From assembly GCA_037442205.1 (NCBI GenBank), contig JBBIQS010000150.1:1-8891 (forward strand): a stretch of DNA of 8,891 nucleotides, in the 5' to 3' direction. The stretch's first letter is position 1, and the number at the start of each line of letters is the position of its first letter. The notes beneath the pieces were generated by a model that had not been told where the DNA came from, made no database searches, and saw only the letters and a program-made list of their open reading frames with translations. Positions 1 through 6,720 of the stretch are shown piece by piece. Source of the DNA: JBBIQS01 sp037442205 (lineage in GTDB: Bacteria; Myxococcota; Myxococcia; Myxococcales; UBA5297). Made by a program: the position numbers and the translations under genes.

Positions 1-732
1 CGTTGAGCCTGCCGCCATCGCCACCGCTCCCATCAGCCCGGCCACCGCGGTCGGCGTCGTCCGCTGCCCCGTCGTCCCATCCCCGAGTTGGCCGTTGGTG
101 TTCACGCCCCAGACCCAGAGCGTCCCGTCGTCCCTCAACGCCATCGCGTGGTAGCCGCCGGACGCCACCGCCACCACTCCCGCCAGCCCGCTCACCGCCA
201 TCGGCGTCACCTGCTGCGTGGTCGTGCCGTCCCCCAGCTGCCCGTACTGGTTGTGACCCCAGGCGAAGACCGTCCCGTCGCCCTTCACCGCCAGCGAGTG
301 GAAGTACCCGGACGCGATGGCCACTACTCCCGTCAGCCCGCTCACCTGGAGCGGTGTGCTTCGGTTCGTCCACGTCCCGTCCCCGAGCTGCCCGTAGAAG
401 TTGCCGCCCCAGGCCCACACCGTCCCGTCGCCCTTGAGCGCCAGCGAGTGGCTGTTGCCGGCCGCCACCGCCACCACGCCCGTCAGCCCGCTCACCGGCA
501 CCGGAGTCAGCCGCTGGGTCGTCGTCCCGTCGCCGAGCTGCCCGCTGAGGTTGTGGCCCCAGGCCCAGACCGTCCCGTCGCTCTTGAGCGCCAGCGAGTG
601 GTAGTACCCGGCCGCCACCGCCGACATCCCGGTCAGCCCGCTCACCTGTACCGCAGTCGGCCGCTGAGTCGTCGTCCCGTCCCCGAGCTGCCCGCTGTTG
701 TTGTTCCCCCAGGCCCAGACCGTCCCGTCGCT
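1..732 (-). repeat. Tandem 150-bp coding repeats (RCC1 units)
   Basis: The RCC1-coding DNA is a tandem array with a period of exactly 150 bp. The 10-mer cgtcccgtcg recurs on the plus strand at 121, 271, 421, 571 and 721. Units run 732-583, 582-433, 432-283 and 282-133, with a partial one at 132-1. Conservation at the DNA level suggests recent duplication or homogenisation between units, and makes copy-number change by recombination possible. Confidence 0.9.
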
Positions 733-951
733 CTTGACCATCAGGGTGTGGGCAGAGCCGGCGGCGATCAGCGGCATGGCGCACGGCGCGTTGGTGACGC
801 AGGCCTGCAGCGACGAGGGCGCGGTCCCCACCTGCTGGACCAGCTTGCCGAGTTCCTCGGGCTCCGGGGAGCGAGTCTCTCCGGTGCGGGTGCAGCCGAC
901 GGCAAGGATCAGCGACAGGGCGAGCCGGAGGCTCGATCGACGGCGTTCCAT
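1..951 (-). CDS. RCC1-repeat beta-propeller lipoprotein, C-terminus cut by window edge
   Basis: The visible part has 317 codons, is open to the left edge, and so lacks its C-terminus. Residues 1-20 form a lipoprotein signal: Arg-rich n-region (RRR at 3-5), hydrophobic core LRLALSLILAVG and Cys20 in an AVGC lipobox. A short polar linker follows. From residue 74 there are 50-residue repeats containing DGTVWAWG, GQLGDGTTT, VSGLTG and HSLALK, the signature of the RCC1/BLIP-II-like family, which folds as a seven-bladed propeller. Four full copies and most of a fifth are visible. The ATG at 951 has a purine-rich GGGGGAA shortly upstream. Known RCC1-like proteins bind proteins or act as scaffolds. 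Here the signal peptide points to envelope exposure; partner and function are unknown. It is the last of three same-strand propeller lipoproteins. Confidence is high for the fold, low for any role. Confidence 0.9.
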   Translation of the reverse strand, partial: MERRRSSLRLALSLILAVGCTRTGETRSPEPEELGKLVQQVGTAPSSLQACVTNAPCAMPLIAAGSAHTLMVKSDGTVWAWGNNNSGQLGDGTTTQRPTAVQVSGLTGMSAVAAGYYHSLALKSDGTVWAWGHNLSGQLGDGTTTQRLTPVPVSGLTGVVAVAAGNSHSLALKGDGTVWAWGGNFYGQLGDGTWTNRSTPLQVSGLTGVVAIASGYFHSLAVKGDGTVFAWGHNQYGQLGDGTTTQQVTPMAVSGLAGVVAVASGGYHAMALRDDGTLWVWGVNTNGQLGDGTTGQRTTPTAVAGLMGAVAMAAGST

Positions 952-1016
952 GGGATTCCCCCCGCCGGCGGAGGCGATCAGGAACCACCGTCCGCGGCTC
1001 CGGCTTGGCAAGGACT

Positions 1017-1041
1017 GCGCCGCGCGTCAGGGGCGCGGCGC
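1017..1041 (-). other. GC-rich 9-bp perfect hairpin in the leader of the RCC1 gene
   Basis: Bases 1017-1025 (gcgccgcgc) are perfectly complementary to 1033-1041, with a 7-base loop. It lies 66 bases upstream of the RCC1-protein start and about 210 bases after the kelch-protein stop. No T-tract follows on either strand, so it is a weak intrinsic-terminator candidate and may be a leader structure or Rho-related. Next to it, at 1047-1052 on the minus strand, TAGCAT preceded by TG resembles an extended -10 element, but no -35 is visible. Confidence 0.4.
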
Positions 1042-1223
1042 GCGCCATGCTACCAATCCACTGGCGCCGAGCGCGAGTGAGCGCGGGACCTCACCGGCGA
1101 GTCGAGCGCCGCCGCAGCCGTCCGCGGCCTGGGCGCCGTCTTGCCCGTAGCGTCGATCGAAGCCGCACCGCTGTTCGCAGGTCTCCGAGGCTTCGCCAGC
1201 CCAGGCGCAGGCCGGTCAGACCC

Positions 1224-1246
1224 CCCGAGCCGCGGTGCCGCTCGGG
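1224..1246 (-). terminator. Possible terminator hairpin after the kelch gene
   Basis: Bases 1224-1230 (cccgagc) pair perfectly with 1240-1246 around a 9-base loop. The hairpin starts only 4 bases beyond the stop codon at 1251-1253 in the direction of minus-strand transcription. The stem is very GC-rich but no U-tract follows, so it is only a candidate. Its position is the main support. Confidence 0.35.
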
Positions 1247-1250
1247 TGAC

Positions 1251-3113
1251 TCACGGGCCAAAGACCCACGTGTCGAAGAATGCGCCGGAGTTGTTGCCGC
1301 CACCGAAGAGGACAATCCGGCCGGTCTGGTCATCGTAGGTCATCGCGGCATCGGCGCGAGCAGCGGGCCCGGCGATGGAGAGCTGCGTCCAGGTTCCAGC
1401 ATCGCCGTCCCATTCCCAGGTGTCCGAGAAATAGGAGCCTGCCCAGCCGCCGAAGAGGATGACCCGACCGCGCTGGGCGTCCCACGCCATGGAGGGGTAG
1501 TCGCGGGCCGGCGGCGAGGTCGCCGGGGTGCGCTGCGTCCAGGTGGTGCCGTCCCACTCCCAGGTGTCGGAGAGGAGAGGGCCGTTCTGCTGGGCGCCGC
1601 CAAACAGGACCGCGCGCCCCCTCCTGGCGTCGTAGGCCATGGCCGACCAATGCCGGGCCGGAGGCGACGGCGAGGTCCAGCGCGGCGTCCAGTTCGTGCC
1701 GTCCCACTCCCAGGTGTCGCCGCGGGAGGTGAACCTGACGAAGTCCCAGCCGCCGAAGAGCAGGACCCGACCGCGCTGGGAGTCGTAGACCATCGAATGG
1801 TCCGAGCGATAGGGAGGAGAGCTCGCCGGAGTGAGCTGCGTCCAGGCGCCGGCCACGCCGTCCCACGCCCAGGTGTCGGCGAGCCCGTTGGTTCCGTTGG
1901 TGCTGCCTCCAAAGAGCACCGCGCGGCTGGATTGGGTGTCATAGGCCATCGCGAAGTGAGTGCGGGCCGAGGGACCGGTGGTGGCGCGCTGGCTCCAGGG
2001 CTGGGTGGTGCCGTCCCACTCCCAGGTGTCGCCGGCGCAGCCCGCAAAGGCGACGACCCGCGTCCGCTGGGGATCGTAGGCCAGAGCGGCTCCGCAGGGA
2101 GTCGAGCCGGCAGGGGTGACGTTGGTCCACTTCCATGCCACGCACGCTCCCGCGGAGAGCCCGTAGCCGGGAGCGCAGACGGCCCCGCAGGTGCCGGCCG
2201 AGCAGGTCGCCGTGGAATGGGCGGGTGTGGCGCAGGGGGTGCACGACGATCCGCAGCTGGCGGGAGAGGTGTCGGAGAGGCACTGGCTGCCGCACCGATG
2301 GAAGCCCGCATTGCAGGTGAAGCCGCAGGAGGTTCCGTCGCAGGTCGCCGTGGCGTTCGCCGGCGGACTGCAGGCCGTGCAGGATGTCCCGCAAGTGGCG
2401 GGCGAGGCATTCGTCACGCAGGCGCCGCCGCAGGCATGGAATCCCGCGTTGCAGGTGGAGCCGCACTTCCCCGCGCTGCAGGTGGCGGTGCTGTTGGCGG
2501 CAGGGACGCACGCGCTGCAGGAGGTGCCGCAGCTCGCCGGGGAGCTGCTGGAGACGCACTGGCCGCCGCAGAGATGGAATCCCGCATTGCAGGTGAAGCC
2601 GCAGTTGGCTGCGGTGCAGGTCGCGCTGGCGTTGGCGGGCGCGCTGCACGGCGTGCACGAGTTGCCGCAGGTGGCCGGGGAATTGACCGTCACGCACGCG
2701 CCGGAGCAGCGGTGAAAGGAGGGATTGCACACGCAGGCGTGGCTGGGCAGGTCGCACGATTCATTGGCGCCGCACTGCGTGTCCGCGATGCAGCCCAGCT
2801 TGCACTGGCCGTTGCTCAGGTCGCAGTAGTGGCTCTTCGGGCAGGGCGAGCCTGGCTGCCGGCAATCGCCCTGGGCCTCGCAGGTTCCACTCGTGCAGAG
2901 CTGGCTCGGTCCGCAGGCCTTGTCGCAGGTCCCGCAGTGAGCGGGATCCTGCTGGAGGTTGGCGCAGGTGGTGCCGCAGAGGGCCAGCCCGGGGTCGCAG
3001 CTGGTTCCGCCGTCGCCGTCGCCCGGAGGGGCTCCGCTCTCGGACTGGCAGGCGAGGAATGACAGGCTGACGACGAGCGCCAGGAATCGTTTCGGCGATG
3101 CGGAGAGTCTCAT
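1251..3113 (-). CDS. Cys-rich repeat plus kelch beta-propeller lipoprotein
   Basis: A complete 620-residue gene. Residues 1-22 are a lipoprotein signal ending in FLAC (Cys22), followed by a Ser/Gly/Asp linker. Residues 39-128 are Cys-rich with CGTTCANLQQDPAHCGTC, a pattern common in secreted myxobacterial proteins. Residues 129-312 are four 46-residue repeats with eight Cys each (in the second copy at 175, 182, 186, 195, 199, 202, 212, 217), probably disulfide-bonded. Residues 344-620 hold six kelch-like blades, each with YD.Q.GR.VLFGG followed by DTWEWDG and W. The start is supported by GGAGAAG 5 bases before the ATG. The likely location is the outer surface, with the stalk carrying a propeller that could bind protein or glycan. 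The catalytic radical-copper residues of galactose oxidase cannot be assigned, so an enzyme role is not claimed. Homologous stalks are sometimes mislabelled in databases as unrelated enzymes. Confidence 0.9.
   Translation of the reverse strand: MRLSASPKRFLALVVSLSFLACQSESGAPPGDGDGGTSCDPGLALCGTTCANLQQDPAHCGTCDKACGPSQLCTSGTCEAQGDCRQPGSPCPKSHYCDLSNGQCKLGCIADTQCGANESCDLPSHACVCNPSFHRCSGACVTVNSPATCGNSCTPCSAPANASATCTAANCGFTCNAGFHLCGGQCVSSSSPASCGTSCSACVPAANSTATCSAGKCGSTCNAGFHACGGACVTNASPATCGTSCTACSPPANATATCDGTSCGFTCNAGFHRCGSQCLSDTSPASCGSSCTPCATPAHSTATCSAGTCGAVCAPGYGLSAGACVAWKWTNVTPAGSTPCGAALAYDPQRTRVVAFAGCAGDTWEWDGTTQPWSQRATTGPSARTHFAMAYDTQSSRAVLFGGSTNGTNGLADTWAWDGVAGAWTQLTPASSPPYRSDHSMVYDSQRGRVLLFGGWDFVRFTSRGDTWEWDGTNWTPRWTSPSPPARHWSAMAYDARRGRAVLFGGAQQNGPLLSDTWEWDGTTWTQRTPATSPPARDYPSMAWDAQRGRVILFGGWAGSYFSDTWEWDGDAGTWTQLSIAGPAARADAAMTYDDQTGRIVLFGGGNNSGAFFDTWVFGP
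2178..2729 (-). repeat. Four tandem 138-bp coding repeats (8-Cys units)
   Basis: The four units encode residues 129-174, 175-220, 221-266 and 267-312, each exactly 46 residues and each opening with CN.GFH.C (for example CNAGFHLCGGQC). A degenerate fifth unit begins with CAPGYG at residue 313. All eight Cys positions are kept in every copy, while linker residues vary, which points to selection on a disulfide framework. Confidence 0.88.
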
Positions 3114-3163
3114 TGTTTCTTCTCCAGCGAGACATCGGGGCGCCAGGTTGGGCGGCAGATCAT

Positions 3164-3547
3164 TCAGAAGCAGCGTGAGCGAGCCGCGACCGAAGGACTA
3201 GGCCGGCGCTGGCAGCGGGAACTGGCCGGGGAACAATCAAGGCCGCTGCGGCCGGTTTGCGTCGCCCTCGAGCTCGGCACGGCGCCGATCGCTTCGTTCG
3301 GGCCGGTTGTGACACCACCAACCGTGCCGATCATCGAGGTGAAGATACACGACTTCGGCACCGCCGCGCCCGCATCGCGGTCGGGGATCAGTCCGGGGAG
3401 CGGATCGAAGTCCGGCGCGTGCTGGGCAGATCGAGCTCCTCCTGCCTCGGTGAACGGCTCTCGCTCGACCCTGGCGCAGGTCGGGCAGCGAAAGCGGAGT
3501 CGCGAGCCACCCGTCCCAAGTGACCGAAACGGCTGTCTTATTCGGTG
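3164..3547 (-). pseudogene. Start-less open frame with CPxC motif, possible gene remnant
   Basis: A minus-strand frame is open from just after a TGA at 3548-3550 to a TGA at 3164-3166. It reads through RLRFRCPTCARVE, then FDPLPGLIPDRDAG and CIFTSMIGTVGGVTTGP. Codon third positions are mostly G/C, as in the real genes around it. RFRCPTC resembles the start of a zinc-ribbon protein, but no ATG, GTG or TTG precedes it in frame and there is no clear second CxxC pair. It could be a decayed or frameshifted small gene, a gene with an unusual start, or chance in GC-rich DNA. A GTG at 3361 could start a 65-residue product without the Cys motif. Confidence 0.2.
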
Positions 3548-3550
3548 TCA

Positions 3551-3574
3551 GCGGCGACGCCTCCGCGTCGCTGT
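3551..3574 (-). terminator. Possible terminator hairpin after the NHL gene
   Basis: Bases 3554-3560 (gcgacgc) pair with 3565-3571 around a 4-base loop, and the stem can extend to 3551/3574 with G-U pairs in part. It starts about 13 bases past the NHL-gene stop in the direction of transcription. No U-tract follows, so intrinsic termination is uncertain. Confidence 0.4.
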
Positions 3575-3586
3575 GCGGTCAGCCGG

Positions 3587-4990
3587 TCACAGCCCGTCGG
3601 CGCGGAACAGGCTCCTGACGTAGGTATCGCAAACCACGACCGATCCCGCGCCCACCGCCGCGACGCCTTGCGGCCGGTTCAACAGGGCAGTCGACAGCGG
3701 CCCGACGATGAAATCGCCCTGCTGGCCCGACACGCCGACCACGGTGGTCATCGCGCCGTACGCGGGGCCGGGCGTGAGATCGACCCGGTGGACCGTCCCC
3801 TCGCTATCGGCAACGTAGAGGCGGCCCAGCGCGTCCAGCGAAATCCCGGCGGCGTTGGAGAATCGCGCGGCGGTTCCCACGCCGTCCACCGAGCCAGTCC
3901 CGTCCGACGGACCCCCGACGATCGTGGTGACCGCGCCCCACGAGCCGCCCGCCGCGGTATCCACGCGGCGGATGGAGCGGCCGGCGGAGACGTAGAGGAA
4001 CTGGCTTCCGTCGTGGGCGAGGCCCATCGGACCATAGAGGCGCGCGGCGGCGCCGATCCCGTCCACTGAGCCGATCTGGCTCGGGTTTCCCGCCACCGTG
4101 ACCACGGTGGCGAAGGTCGGCCCGGGCTGAGTATCCACGCGGCGGATGGTGCCGGCGTAGCCGAACGTCCCATTGCCCAACGAGACTTCAGACCACTCGC
4201 CCACATACAGATAACGGTGGCCATCGTGCGCGAGGGCCATCGGCTCGGACAGGCGAGCGCTGGCCGCCGATCCGTCGATCGTTCCGGGCTCAGCGACAAC
4301 CCCGACGACCGTGGTGACCTGGAAGCCGGCTCCCTCCTGCAAGTCGATCCGACGGAGGTTGTGGTTGGAGCGATCGGCGACGTACAGGTAGCGGGACCCG
4401 TCGTAGGCCAGGCCATTGACGCTGGTGAAGCGGGCCGCCGTTCCCGCGCCGTCGGCGGCTCCCTGCCTGGTTTCGCTGCCCGCCAAAACCAGAGCGGGTC
4501 CAACCAGTTGGCTCGGCTGGTTCGGGTCGATTGCCATCAGGCCCGGGCAGAGCGGGACCCGGCAAATGGCCGTGGTGCAGCCGAAATAGACGAAACGCGC
4601 TCCGTCGAATACCGGCCCCGCTGGCGGATCGTTGAACGCGTGTCCCATCAATCCGGCCATCAGGGACAAGGTCCCGCCGTCGAAGCTGCCCGCGCCCGCG
4701 GGGTTGTGACAGGACTCGTCGGGTGCGCCCGCGTCGGCGTCCATTCCGGCGTCCGTCCCCGCGTCGGCTTCGCCGGCGTCACCGGCGTCCGGGCCGGCGT
4801 CCTCGGTGAGCACGGCGCTGTCGACCACGGACCCTGCGTCGCTTGCCGCGCCGTCACCTGAGGGCTGTGCCGCGTGATTGCAGGCCCAAGCGCCCGACAC
4901 GGCGATCAAAAGCGCGCCCAGCCACCACGAGCGCACCTCCCTTCGCAGCGATCGGGAATCGCGGGGCCTCGTCAGGAGAGTCGTCGCCAT
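3587..4990 (-). CDS. NHL-repeat beta-propeller lipoprotein
   Basis: A 467-residue protein from the ATG at 4990. Residues 1-37 form an export signal: Arg-rich n-region, core LGALLIAVSG, and Cys37 in AWAC, a less standard lipobox because of Trp at -2. Residues 63-90 are an Asp-Ala-Gly spacer. A Cys-containing region (Cys94, 138, 143, 148) follows. Residues about 170-465 carry five NHL-like blades with G..DG.G.AARF, GLA.DG, LYVAD and IRRVD, followed by VTTVVG. NHL propellers bind proteins, peptides or nucleic acids in other systems; here a surface role is inferred from the signal. The open frame extends 77 codons further upstream to 5221, but that stretch lacks protein-like character, and a good AAGGA sits 9 bases before the chosen ATG. 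It is the first of three same-strand propeller lipoproteins. The ligand is unknown. Confidence 0.88.
   Translation of the reverse strand: MATTLLTRPRDSRSLRREVRSWWLGALLIAVSGAWACNHAAQPSGDGAASDAGSVVDSAVLTEDAGPDAGDAGEADAGTDAGMDADAGAPDESCHNPAGAGSFDGGTLSLMAGLMGHAFNDPPAGPVFDGARFVYFGCTTAICRVPLCPGLMAIDPNQPSQLVGPALVLAGSETRQGAADGAGTAARFTSVNGLAYDGSRYLYVADRSNHNLRRIDLQEGAGFQVTTVVGVVAEPGTIDGSAASARLSEPMALAHDGHRYLYVGEWSEVSLGNGTFGYAGTIRRVDTQPGPTFATVVTVAGNPSQIGSVDGIGAAARLYGPMGLAHDGSQFLYVSAGRSIRRVDTAAGGSWGAVTTIVGGPSDGTGSVDGVGTAARFSNAAGISLDALGRLYVADSEGTVHRVDLTPGPAYGAMTTVVGVSGQQGDFIVGPLSTALLNRPQGVAAVGAGSVVVCDTYVRSLFRADGL
4721..4804 (-). repeat. Asp-Ala-Gly low-complexity spacer
   Basis: Residues 63-90 of the NHL protein are almost only Asp, Ala, Gly and Glu (for example DAGPDAGDAGEADAG), encoded by degenerate repeats of gcgtcggc/ccggcgtc on the plus strand. 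It sits shortly after the lipidated Cys and is likely an extended acidic tether that holds the propeller away from the membrane. Such tethers are common in myxobacterial lipoproteins. Confidence 0.75.
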
Positions 4991-4999
4991 GTCGGGATT

Positions 5000-5004
5000 T
5001 CCTT
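5000..5004 (-). promoter_or_regulatory. Ribosome-binding site fixing the NHL-gene start
   Basis: The minus strand reads AAGGA followed by 9 bases and ATG at 4990. This supports the start that places the export signal at the N-terminus, over the longer in-frame start at 5221. Confidence 0.7.
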
Positions 5005-5208
5005 CGATTCCGAGAGTGGAATCGGCCCGAAGTTCTGCTAACGCAGCGCGACACCACCGCGCCCGGCTTTCAACATTTCGCTTTGGTCCCCAAATGAAGC
5101 CCGAGGCTCGAGCGCCGACTGAAGGGAGCCGCCTCGTTGCGCCTGGACAGCGACAGCGATTCTTCGGCAGCAGGCGAATCGGCGACCGCGGGAAGGGAAG
5201 CTCCCCGG

Positions 5209-5245
5209 CGAGCCGGTCCAAGCCTCCGAGACGGCTCGGCTTTTT
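5209..5245 (+). promoter_or_regulatory. Terminator-like hairpin with T5 tract and competing stem upstream of pepT
   Basis: On the plus strand, 5226-5230 (ccgag) pairs with 5235-5239 around loop ACGG and is followed almost directly by TTTTT at 5241-5245. No plus-strand gene ends here; the hairpin lies between the NHL-gene start and pepT. An alternative 7-bp stem joins 5209-5215 (cgagccg) to 5232-5238 and would exclude the first. This could be an attenuator in a long pepT leader or the end of a small RNA. The short stem and GC-rich context make chance possible. The remainder of 4991-5369 shows only ribosome-binding sites and a weak promoter. Confidence 0.4.
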
Positions 5246-5310
5246 AGGTGGTGGCGCCGGCGAGCCTTCGAGCCGCTCTCAGAGCGCGGCCTTCTTCCTC
5301 AGCCGCCCGC

Positions 5311-5338
5311 TTGCCCGCCCGCCGAAATCGTGAACAAT
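5311..5338 (+). promoter_or_regulatory. Weak possible promoter for pepT
   Basis: TTGCCC at 5311-5316 and AACAAT at 5333-5338 are separated by 16 bases and would start transcription about 25 bases before the pepT ATG. The -10 matches the consensus at four of six positions and the -35 at three. In GC-rich DNA such a match has limited weight. Confidence 0.25.
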
Positions 5339-5369
5339 CCATCACTCCCTGACCTCTCTCGGAGAGCCG

Positions 5370-6644
5370 ATGCCCGCCACTCCCGCCATCTCCCTGGATC
5401 CGGCCGCCCGCCGCGAGCTGCTGGAGCGCTTCCTTCGCTACGTCAAGGTCGACACCCGCTCCGCCGAGGTCAGCGACACCTTCCCCTCGACCCCGGGCCA
5501 GTGGGACCTGCTGCGGATGCTGGAGAAGGAGCTCCAGGAGCTGGGCCTGGCCGAGATCGAGCTCGACTCCCACGGCTACCTCTTCGCCTCGCTGCCCTCC
5601 AACCTGCCCGCCGGCAAGACCGCCAAGACCATCGGGCTGCTGGCGCACGTCGACACCTATCCCGGCACCAGCGGCAAGGACGTCAAGCCGCAGGTCATCG
5701 AGCGCTATCCCGGTGGCGACATCGTCCTGCCCGGCGACAAGAGCCAGGTGATCCGCGCCGACAAGAACCCCAGCCTCGCCCGCTGCGTCGGCCAGACGGT
5801 GATCACCAGCGACGGCACCACGCTGCTGGGCGCCGACGACAAGGCCGGCGTGGCGGCGATCATGACCCTGTGCGGCTGGCTGAAGCGCCATCCCGAGGTC
5901 CCGCACGGCACGCTGCGGATCGGCTTCACTCCCGACGAGGAGACCGGCGGCGGCACCCGCTTTTTCGACGTCGCCAAGTTCAACGCCTTCTGCGCCTACA
6001 CCATCGACGGCTCGCTGCTCGGAGAGATCGAGGACGAGACCTTCTGCGGCGACTCGGCCACCGCCACCGTCACCGGCTTCGACTGCCATCCCGGCATGGC
6101 CAAGGACGTGTTGATCAACGCCCTCAAGGTCGCCTCGCACCTGGTCGAATTGCTGCCGCGCGACAAGGCCCCCGAGACCACCGCCGACCGCCAGAGCTAT
6201 CTGCACCCGGTCGGCATCGAGGGCGAGGTCGGCAGGGCGGTGGTGCGGTTCATCGTCCGCGCCTTCACCGTCGAGGAGCTCAAGGCCCGCGAAGACGATC
6301 TGATCCGCCTGGCAAAGCAGGCCGAGGCCGCCTATCCCGGGTCGAAGATCGCGGTCGAGATCAAGGAGGGCTACCGGAACATGAAGGTGGTCCTCGACAA
6401 GCATCCGCAGGTGGTCGAGCTGGCGATGGAGGCCACCCGGCGCGCCGGGGTCGAGCCGACGCTGGCCTCGATCCGCGGCGGGACCGACGGCTCGCAGCTG
6501 AGCTTCAAGGGGCTGCCGACGCCCAACATCTTCGCCGGGGGCGTGAACTTCCACGGCGTGCAGGAGTGGGTGAGCCTGGAGTGGATGGCCAAGGGCACCG
6601 AGACCGCCTTGTGGCTGGCCTATCTCTGGGGGCAGCAGGCCTGA
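5370..6644 (+). CDS. pepT: Peptidase T (tripeptide aminopeptidase, M20B family)
   Basis: A complete 424-residue protein, close to the usual length of about 410. Peptidase T is a cytoplasmic di-zinc enzyme that removes the N-terminal residue from tripeptides in the last steps of peptide breakdown. Expected residues are present: HVDT (His93, catalytic Asp95), GADDKAG (bridging Asp156), TPDEETGGG (general base Glu190 and zinc ligand Glu191), YTIDG (Asp213) and NFHGVQEW (His395). RGGTDGSQLSF at 369-379 is the family's substrate-side loop in the dimerisation/lid region. No signal peptide is present. The ATG is preceded by GGAGAG at 5361-5366. A histone-H1-like protein gene follows after 76 bases on the same strand and may be co-transcribed. 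Regulation is not evident, apart from the hairpin upstream. Function is well supported by the motif set. Confidence 0.97.
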   Translation: MPATPAISLDPAARRELLERFLRYVKVDTRSAEVSDTFPSTPGQWDLLRMLEKELQELGLAEIELDSHGYLFASLPSNLPAGKTAKTIGLLAHVDTYPGTSGKDVKPQVIERYPGGDIVLPGDKSQVIRADKNPSLARCVGQTVITSDGTTLLGADDKAGVAAIMTLCGWLKRHPEVPHGTLRIGFTPDEETGGGTRFFDVAKFNAFCAYTIDGSLLGEIEDETFCGDSATATVTGFDCHPGMAKDVLINALKVASHLVELLPRDKAPETTADRQSYLHPVGIEGEVGRAVVRFIVRAFTVEELKAREDDLIRLAKQAEAAYPGSKIAVEIKEGYRNMKVVLDKHPQVVELAMEATRRAGVEPTLASIRGGTDGSQLSFKGLPTPNIFAGGVNFHGVQEWVSLEWMAKGTETALWLAYLWGQQA

Positions 6645-6720
6645 GCGCCCCGGGGTGGTTTTCGCCTGGGGAGCCGGTGTACATCTGCGGCGCGCGAGCG
6701 AGTGATCTTCGAGGGACCGG

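Larger units (their letters stand above)
3114..3586. other. 473-bp intergenic stretch between the kelch and NHL genes
   Basis: This stretch holds the ribosome-binding site of the kelch gene (GGAGAAG, minus strand, 3119-3125), a hairpin near 3551-3574, and a start-less open frame (3164-3547), both listed separately. The kelch-gene promoter should lie here, but no convincing -35/-10 pair was found on the minus strand. Short plus-strand open frames in this stretch look like composition artefacts. Confidence 0.6.

Noticed and set aside
1..732. Regular 150-bp spacing as a CRISPR-like or non-coding satellite array
   Set aside because: The period is a multiple of three, the frame is open throughout, and the units encode RCC1 blades; there are no short repeats with unique spacers.
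1005..3062. 685-codon open frame on the plus strand
   Set aside because: It is the antisense shadow of the kelch/Cys-rich gene. It has low-complexity Gly/Arg/Ala text, no recognisable domain and no ribosome-binding site, while the minus strand has a signal peptide and clear repeats.
3309..3623. 104-codon plus-strand frame between the NHL and kelch genes
   Set aside because: It runs into the 3' end of the NHL gene, has no ribosome-binding site, and shares its wobble positions with the minus-strand frame, so its coding-like bias is not independent evidence.
4991..5221. 77-codon N-terminal extension of the NHL protein
   Set aside because: The extension is Arg/Pro-rich without structure and would bury the export signal. 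A good ribosome-binding site supports the ATG at 4990.
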